From Candidatus Krumholzibacteriia bacterium (lineage in GTDB: Bacteria > Krumholzibacteriota > Krumholzibacteriia > LZORAL124-64-63), in contig DAOWLV010000077.1 of NCBI GenBank assembly GCA_030643455.1, positions 1-10,023 of the forward strand: a DNA stretch of 10,023 bases. Reading direction: 5' to 3'. The notes beneath the pieces are model-generated. The model made no database searches and was not told the DNA's origin. It saw only the letters and a list, made by a program, of their open reading frames with translations. How positions within the stretch are numbered: the stretch's first letter is position 1; each line of letters begins with the position of its first letter. This document shows positions 7,113 through 10,023 of the stretch, in pieces. A program made the translations under genes and the position numbers.

Positions 7113-7133
7113 CTCTCTTGGAAAACAAGAGAG
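7113..7133. repeat. Perfect 8-bp hairpin in the kinase upstream region
   Basis: CTCTCTTG (7113-7120) and CAAGAGAG (7126-7133) are exact complements around the 5-nt loop GAAAA. No T-tract follows, so it is not a second intrinsic terminator. It may be an operator or a structured RNA element. Confidence 0.7.
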
Positions 7134-7182
7134 ATGGAAATTGCAAACAAAGCCGTTGCAAGCATGAAACCTCACAAAACGG

Positions 7183-7188
7183 TACAAT
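7183..7188 (+). promoter_or_regulatory. Possible -10 element (TACAAT) for the kinase gene
   Basis: TACAAT matches the -10 consensus at 5 of 6 bases. The best -35-like sequence upstream, TTGCAA at 7156-7161, is 21 bp away, which is too far for ordinary sigma70 promoters. A start here would fall near 7195, within the 16-bp palindrome. This is a weak candidate. Confidence 0.3.
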
Positions 7189-7192
7189 CGGG

Positions 7193-7208
7193 GACCCCCC
7201 GGGGGGTC
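7193..7208. repeat. Perfect 16-bp C/G palindrome
   Basis: GACCCCCCGGGGGGTC is an exact palindrome with no central spacer, lying about 125 bp before the kinase gene. It could be a protein binding site or the stem of an RNA hairpin. No T-run follows. Confidence 0.7.
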
Positions 7209-7218
7209 ATTTCATGTC

Positions 7219-7229
7219 GGCCACTGGCC
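7219..7229. repeat. Short dyad GGCCA-C-TGGCC
   Basis: Five-bp perfect arms with a one-base centre lie 10 bp after the 16-bp palindrome. On its own this could be chance in GC-rich DNA; it counts as part of the dyad cluster before the kinase gene. Confidence 0.4.
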
Positions 7230-7260
7230 AACCACCCCCTGATGGTGTAAGGTCCATCCT

Positions 7261-7296
7261 GGAAACAAGAACCGGGGTTGAATACTGATTGTTTCC
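7261..7296. repeat. Spaced 8-bp inverted repeat before the kinase RBS
   Basis: GGAAACAA (7261-7268) and TTGTTTCC (7289-7296) are exact complements separated by 20 bp, with arm centres 28 bp apart. The spacer holds a further small dyad, AACC-GG-GGTT (7270-7279). The right arm ends 4 bp before the AGGGGGAG ribosome binding site, so either a bound dimer or a leader hairpin could affect kinase expression. Confidence 0.5.
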
Positions 7297-7300
7297 GGAC

Positions 7301-7308
7301 AGGGGGAG
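7301..7308 (+). promoter_or_regulatory. Strong RBS with no ordinary start codon at normal distance
   Basis: AGGGGGAG is the only good ribosome binding site before the kinase frame. No ATG, GTG or TTG lies 5-12 bp downstream in any frame. The in-frame ATT at 7318 is 9 bp away, while the first ATG (7333) is 24 bp away. A non-canonical ATT start is possible but unproven. Confidence 0.45.
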
Positions 7309-7332
7309 TCCATCCGTATTTCCGCCCAGACC

Positions 7333-9711
7333 ATGCACCGCTTGATGGCGTTTCTGGCCCTCGGCCTGGGATTGTGGGCGTTTGTCTTCCAGGCACGGCT
7401 TTCTGCCATTCCAGATGATCTGGACCTATCCACCGTGTCCTGGCCCACAAGGGTCGAGGGTGTGGAAGTCGGTTCGGAAGATCAGGTCAGGTTCCAGGCC
7501 GAGGGGTATTCCATCGGCACGGAAATACCGATCGATTCGCCCACCTTTGAACCGGGGTCGGTGACCCTGACCAACGCCTACAGCCGCCCCTACCTTCTGG
7601 TGACCCTGATCAGCGGACTGTTCTTCTGGGCCGTGGCCGCCCTGGTTTTCGCCCCGAGGGTCGACCAGCCGGCCGTGCCCCTCTTTTTCTGGATCTCCAT
7701 CTTCTACAGCACCGGCGTCCTGGTCGGTGGGGTCTTCGGGCAGAACGCGCCGGCGGGTATTTTCCTTTTTCGACCCCTGATGCAGTTGACCAGTCTGGCC
7801 TTTCTGCCGGCGGCGTTCCTGCACCTGAGTCTGGCCTTCCCCGCCGACGCTCCCCTGCTGATCCGACGGCCGCGGCTGCCGGTTGTTCCCTACCTGGTCG
7901 CGGTGGCCGTGATCATCTGGCAGGCGGTGGCTTTCTATTCGTATTTCAGGGACCCCGGCCTGGTGACCTGGGGCAAGTTGGCCATGCCTCAGATGGTGGC
8001 CGACTCTCTGCTGATCCTGCAGGTTTTCACCGGGTTCGCGGTGCTTGTTATACGGGCCGGTCGGCTGGAGGACGCCCGGCAGCGGCAGCAGCTCCGCTGG
8101 TTGATCCTGGGTTTCATGATGGGGTCTGCTCCTTATGTATTTCTGCGCACCTTGCCCAACCTGTTCGGTTTGTCCGCCCTGTTCCCTGCCTATTTCGATC
8201 GCATCCTGGAACTGGCCGTGCCTATCGGGTTCGTTTTTTCGGTGGTGCGCTACCGTTTCCTGAACATCGACATCATCCTGCGCCGGGGTTTGATCTACGG
8301 TTTCCTGGCCGCGGGACTGGTTGCTGTCGTCGTTCTGCCGGTGCTGCTTCTGGGGCCGGCCTGGAACGATCCCTGGCCGGGTTGGTGGCGTTTGATTGTC
8401 ATCCTGTGCGGCCTGCTGGCGGGCATCCTGTTCCGGCCCCTGCACGAGATCATCGGCCGAGGTGTGGACCGGGCCTTTTTCAAGATCGAACGCCAGGTCG
8501 AACAGACACTGCGCTCTGTCCAGGCCGAGCTGGATACCGCGACCGATCCTCAGGATCTGGTTGAACGTCTCGGGCGGGGAGTCGAAAGAACCCTTCACCT
8601 CGATCAATGTGTGGCCATGGCGATGGACGGATCGGAGATTGTCGCCGCCGGGGGGAAGAACCCAACGGGTACGGACCAATTGTGGAGCGAATTGTCCGCG
8701 GCCGTCGGGGCGGGAGTTCCCTTTTTGGGCCAATCCGATGTCCTGGAGGAAACCAGTGGCGCCCTGGAGCCCCTTCCCGGTCTCCTGGCCGAAGCGGGGT
8801 TCGTGGCGGTCCAGCCGTTGATCTCGGGGGAGCATTTGCATGGAGCCGTTTTTCTGGGTCCGAAAATGACCGGCCGCCTTTTCATTTCCCGCGACCTCGA
8901 TTTCCTGCACCGCGTCGCCGAGCTGGCGGGGCGGCGTCTGGAACAGCTGCACCTGGCCCGAACGATGGCCGGTGAGCAGGTCAAGAGGCGTCAGATGGAT
9001 GAGCTGTCCCGGTTGAAGGACGACTTCCTTTCCAGGGTTGCCCACGATCTGAGGACACCGGTGACCTCGGTGGGCTGGTCGATCCGCAATCTGGACGACG
9101 GTCTGGCGGGAGACCTGAACCCGAAACAGAAGGAGTACCTGTCCTCCATCCGGGATGCGGTGGACCACCTGGCCGGGCTGGTGACGAATCTGCTGGAAAT
9201 CAGCCGGCTGGAAAAATCCAAGGTGGAAGTGGTGTGCGAACTCCGGGATCCCGCCAGGGCCGTCCAGCGGGCCGCCGGGACGGTCAAACCGCTCGCCGAG
9301 GCCAAGGACGTGAAGCTGGAAACGATCATCGCCGGTTCAGACAAGGCGCTGGCCAATGAAGACAAGCTGACCGAGGTCCTTGTCAATCTTCTCGAAAACG
9401 CCGTAAGATATTCCCCGCCGGGCGGGGTCGTCACCCTCGCGGTGGAGTCGCCGAACCGGAACACCGTCCGGATCACGGTCCGCGACCAGGGGCCGGGCCT
9501 TGGTGATTTGACCGATCCCTTCGGCCGCTTCGTGCAGGGCAAGGCGAGCCCGGATGGGTCCAAGGGGGGGTACGGACTGGGCCTGACGATCGCCAGGGAA
9601 TATGTGAACCTGATGCGGGGCAAGATCCAGGGCGCCGATCATCCGGAAGGCGGCGCCGTTTTCACGATCGACCTGACTCGAACCGACAATCCGACGGGGG
9701 GACAATCATGA
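7333..9711 (+). CDS. Multi-pass membrane sensor histidine kinase with GAF domain
   Basis: The 792-residue protein senses an unknown signal and phosphorylates the downstream regulator. One span at about 5-20 is followed by an approximately 65-residue probably extracytoplasmic segment. About nine more hydrophobic spans follow, near 87-107, 114-135, 148-170, 184-205, 221-241, 254-273, 291-308, 318-341 and 352-368. The block RYRFLNIDIILRRGLIYG recalls the membrane domains of ComP-like kinases. Residues of about 390-545 form a GAF-like domain (FVAVQPLISGEHLHGAVFLG). HisKA has the H-box SRVAHDLRTP with phospho-acceptor His571. HATPase_c has the N-box Asn689 (NLLENAVRYSPPGG), then DQGPGLGD and GGYGLGLTIA. 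All catalytic motifs are intact. The stop overlaps the regulator start. ATG 7333 is the first ordinary start but poorly placed for the ribosome binding site. Confidence 0.92.
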   Translation: MHRLMAFLALGLGLWAFVFQARLSAIPDDLDLSTVSWPTRVEGVEVGSEDQVRFQAEGYSIGTEIPIDSPTFEPGSVTLTNAYSRPYLLVTLISGLFFWAVAALVFAPRVDQPAVPLFFWISIFYSTGVLVGGVFGQNAPAGIFLFRPLMQLTSLAFLPAAFLHLSLAFPADAPLLIRRPRLPVVPYLVAVAVIIWQAVAFYSYFRDPGLVTWGKLAMPQMVADSLLILQVFTGFAVLVIRAGRLEDARQRQQLRWLILGFMMGSAPYVFLRTLPNLFGLSALFPAYFDRILELAVPIGFVFSVVRYRFLNIDIILRRGLIYGFLAAGLVAVVVLPVLLLGPAWNDPWPGWWRLIVILCGLLAGILFRPLHEIIGRGVDRAFFKIERQVEQTLRSVQAELDTATDPQDLVERLGRGVERTLHLDQCVAMAMDGSEIVAAGGKNPTGTDQLWSELSAAVGAGVPFLGQSDVLEETSGALEPLPGLLAEAGFVAVQPLISGEHLHGAVFLGPKMTGRLFISRDLDFLHRVAELAGRRLEQLHLARTMAGEQVKRRQMDELSRLKDDFLSRVAHDLRTPVTSVGWSIRNLDDGLAGDLNPKQKEYLSSIRDAVDHLAGLVTNLLEISRLEKSKVEVVCELRDPARAVQRAAGTVKPLAEAKDVKLETIIAGSDKALANEDKLTEVLVNLLENAVRYSPPGGVVTLAVESPNRNTVRITVRDQGPGLGDLTDPFGRFVQGKASPDGSKGGYGLGLTIAREYVNLMRGKIQGADHPEGGAVFTIDLTRTDNPTGGQS

Positions 9712-10023
9712 TGGAGCTGAAGGCCAGGGTGTTGATCGTGGACGACGACGAAGGCCTGCGGATGGCCCTGAAGGACCGGTTCGAGTTCTGGGGTTGCGAT
9801 GTTTCTGTGGCCGCCGACGGTCGGGAAGCCCTGGCCGCCGCTGCCAAGTGCGCTTTTGACCTGATCATGTTGGATCTGTCGATGCCGGTCATGGATGGTT
9901 TCGAAGTCCTGGCCAATCTGCGGAAAGACGGTCATCCAGCCGACATTGTCGTGCTTTCGGCCCATGGTTCGGTGGACAAGGTCGTCCAGGCTCTCCAGGA
10001 CGGCGCCGACGATTTCCTGACCA
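9708..10023 (+). CDS. Response regulator, receiver domain (3' end outside window)
   Basis: The 105 visible residues are a receiver domain that would take phosphate from the upstream kinase. The acidic pocket is Asp12-Asp14 in VLIVDDDE, and the phospho-acceptor is Asp56 in LIMLDLSMPVMDGFE. The switch residue is Ser84 in VVLSAHGS, and the sequence ends at DDFLT, just before the expected conserved Lys. The output domain is outside the window, so DNA-binding, sigma54-activator or single-domain types remain open. ATG 9708 overlaps the kinase stop as ATGA; a second ATG at 9711 is equally possible, and GGGGGGA at 9696-9702 suits both. The overlap indicates coupled translation of a cognate pair. Confidence 0.93.
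   Translation, partial: MMELKARVLIVDDDEGLRMALKDRFEFWGCDVSVAADGREALAAAAKCAFDLIMLDLSMPVMDGFEVLANLRKDGHPADIVVLSAHGSVDKVVQALQDGADDFLT

Noticed and set aside
7193..7208. C/G palindrome as a second terminator
   Set aside because: No T-run follows and there is no spacer to form a loop without melting the stem centre.
7082..7288. 68-codon plus-strand open frame in the kinase upstream region
   Set aside because: It starts inside the terminator hairpin, has no RBS, and runs through the palindromes with no recognisable sequence.
7426..9168. 580-codon minus-strand open frame
   Set aside because: Antisense to the histidine kinase, with biased composition (Gln, His, Arg, Asp) and no domain. It is a shadow of high-GC codon use.

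Overview
The window is a GC-rich, tightly packed bacterial chromosome segment. A Sec signal peptide on one product, a rubrerythrin, and a large multi-pass sensor kinase suggest a Gram-negative-type bacterium that meets low-oxygen conditions. The sequence alone does not fix the phylum. I see no mobile element, CRISPR array, tRNA or rRNA.

Region 1 (1-5400, + strand) is one operon-like block. It holds the 3' part of an asparagine-synthetase-type amidotransferase, a free-standing acyl carrier protein, an AMP-forming acyl ligase, a PrmC/HemK-type methyltransferase, and an NAD-synthetase-like (NadE) ATP pyrophosphatase. Gaps are 4, -4 (ATGA overlap), 1 and 27 bp. The natural reading is an acid activated by the ligase, loaded on the carrier protein, and modified by two amide-forming ATP enzymes and possibly a methyltransferase. 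No end product can be read from the sequence. The promoter and any further genes lie upstream of the window.

Region 2 (5414-6420, - strand) is a secreted SGNH-hydrolase-like protein, convergent with the NadE gene. It has a near-consensus sigma70-type promoter, a GTG start and a small hairpin covering its start.

Region 3 (6541-7097, + strand) is a monocistronic rubrerythrin gene with a good ribosome binding site and a strong intrinsic terminator.

Region 4 (7098-7332) is noncoding and rich in dyads: a perfect 8-bp hairpin, a 16-bp C/G palindrome, a short GGCCA dyad and a spaced 8-bp inverted repeat just before the kinase ribosome binding site.

Region 5 (7333-10023, + strand) is a two-component pair: a roughly ten-span membrane histidine kinase with GAF, HisKA and HATPase domains, overlapping by ATGA with a response regulator that runs off the end of the window.
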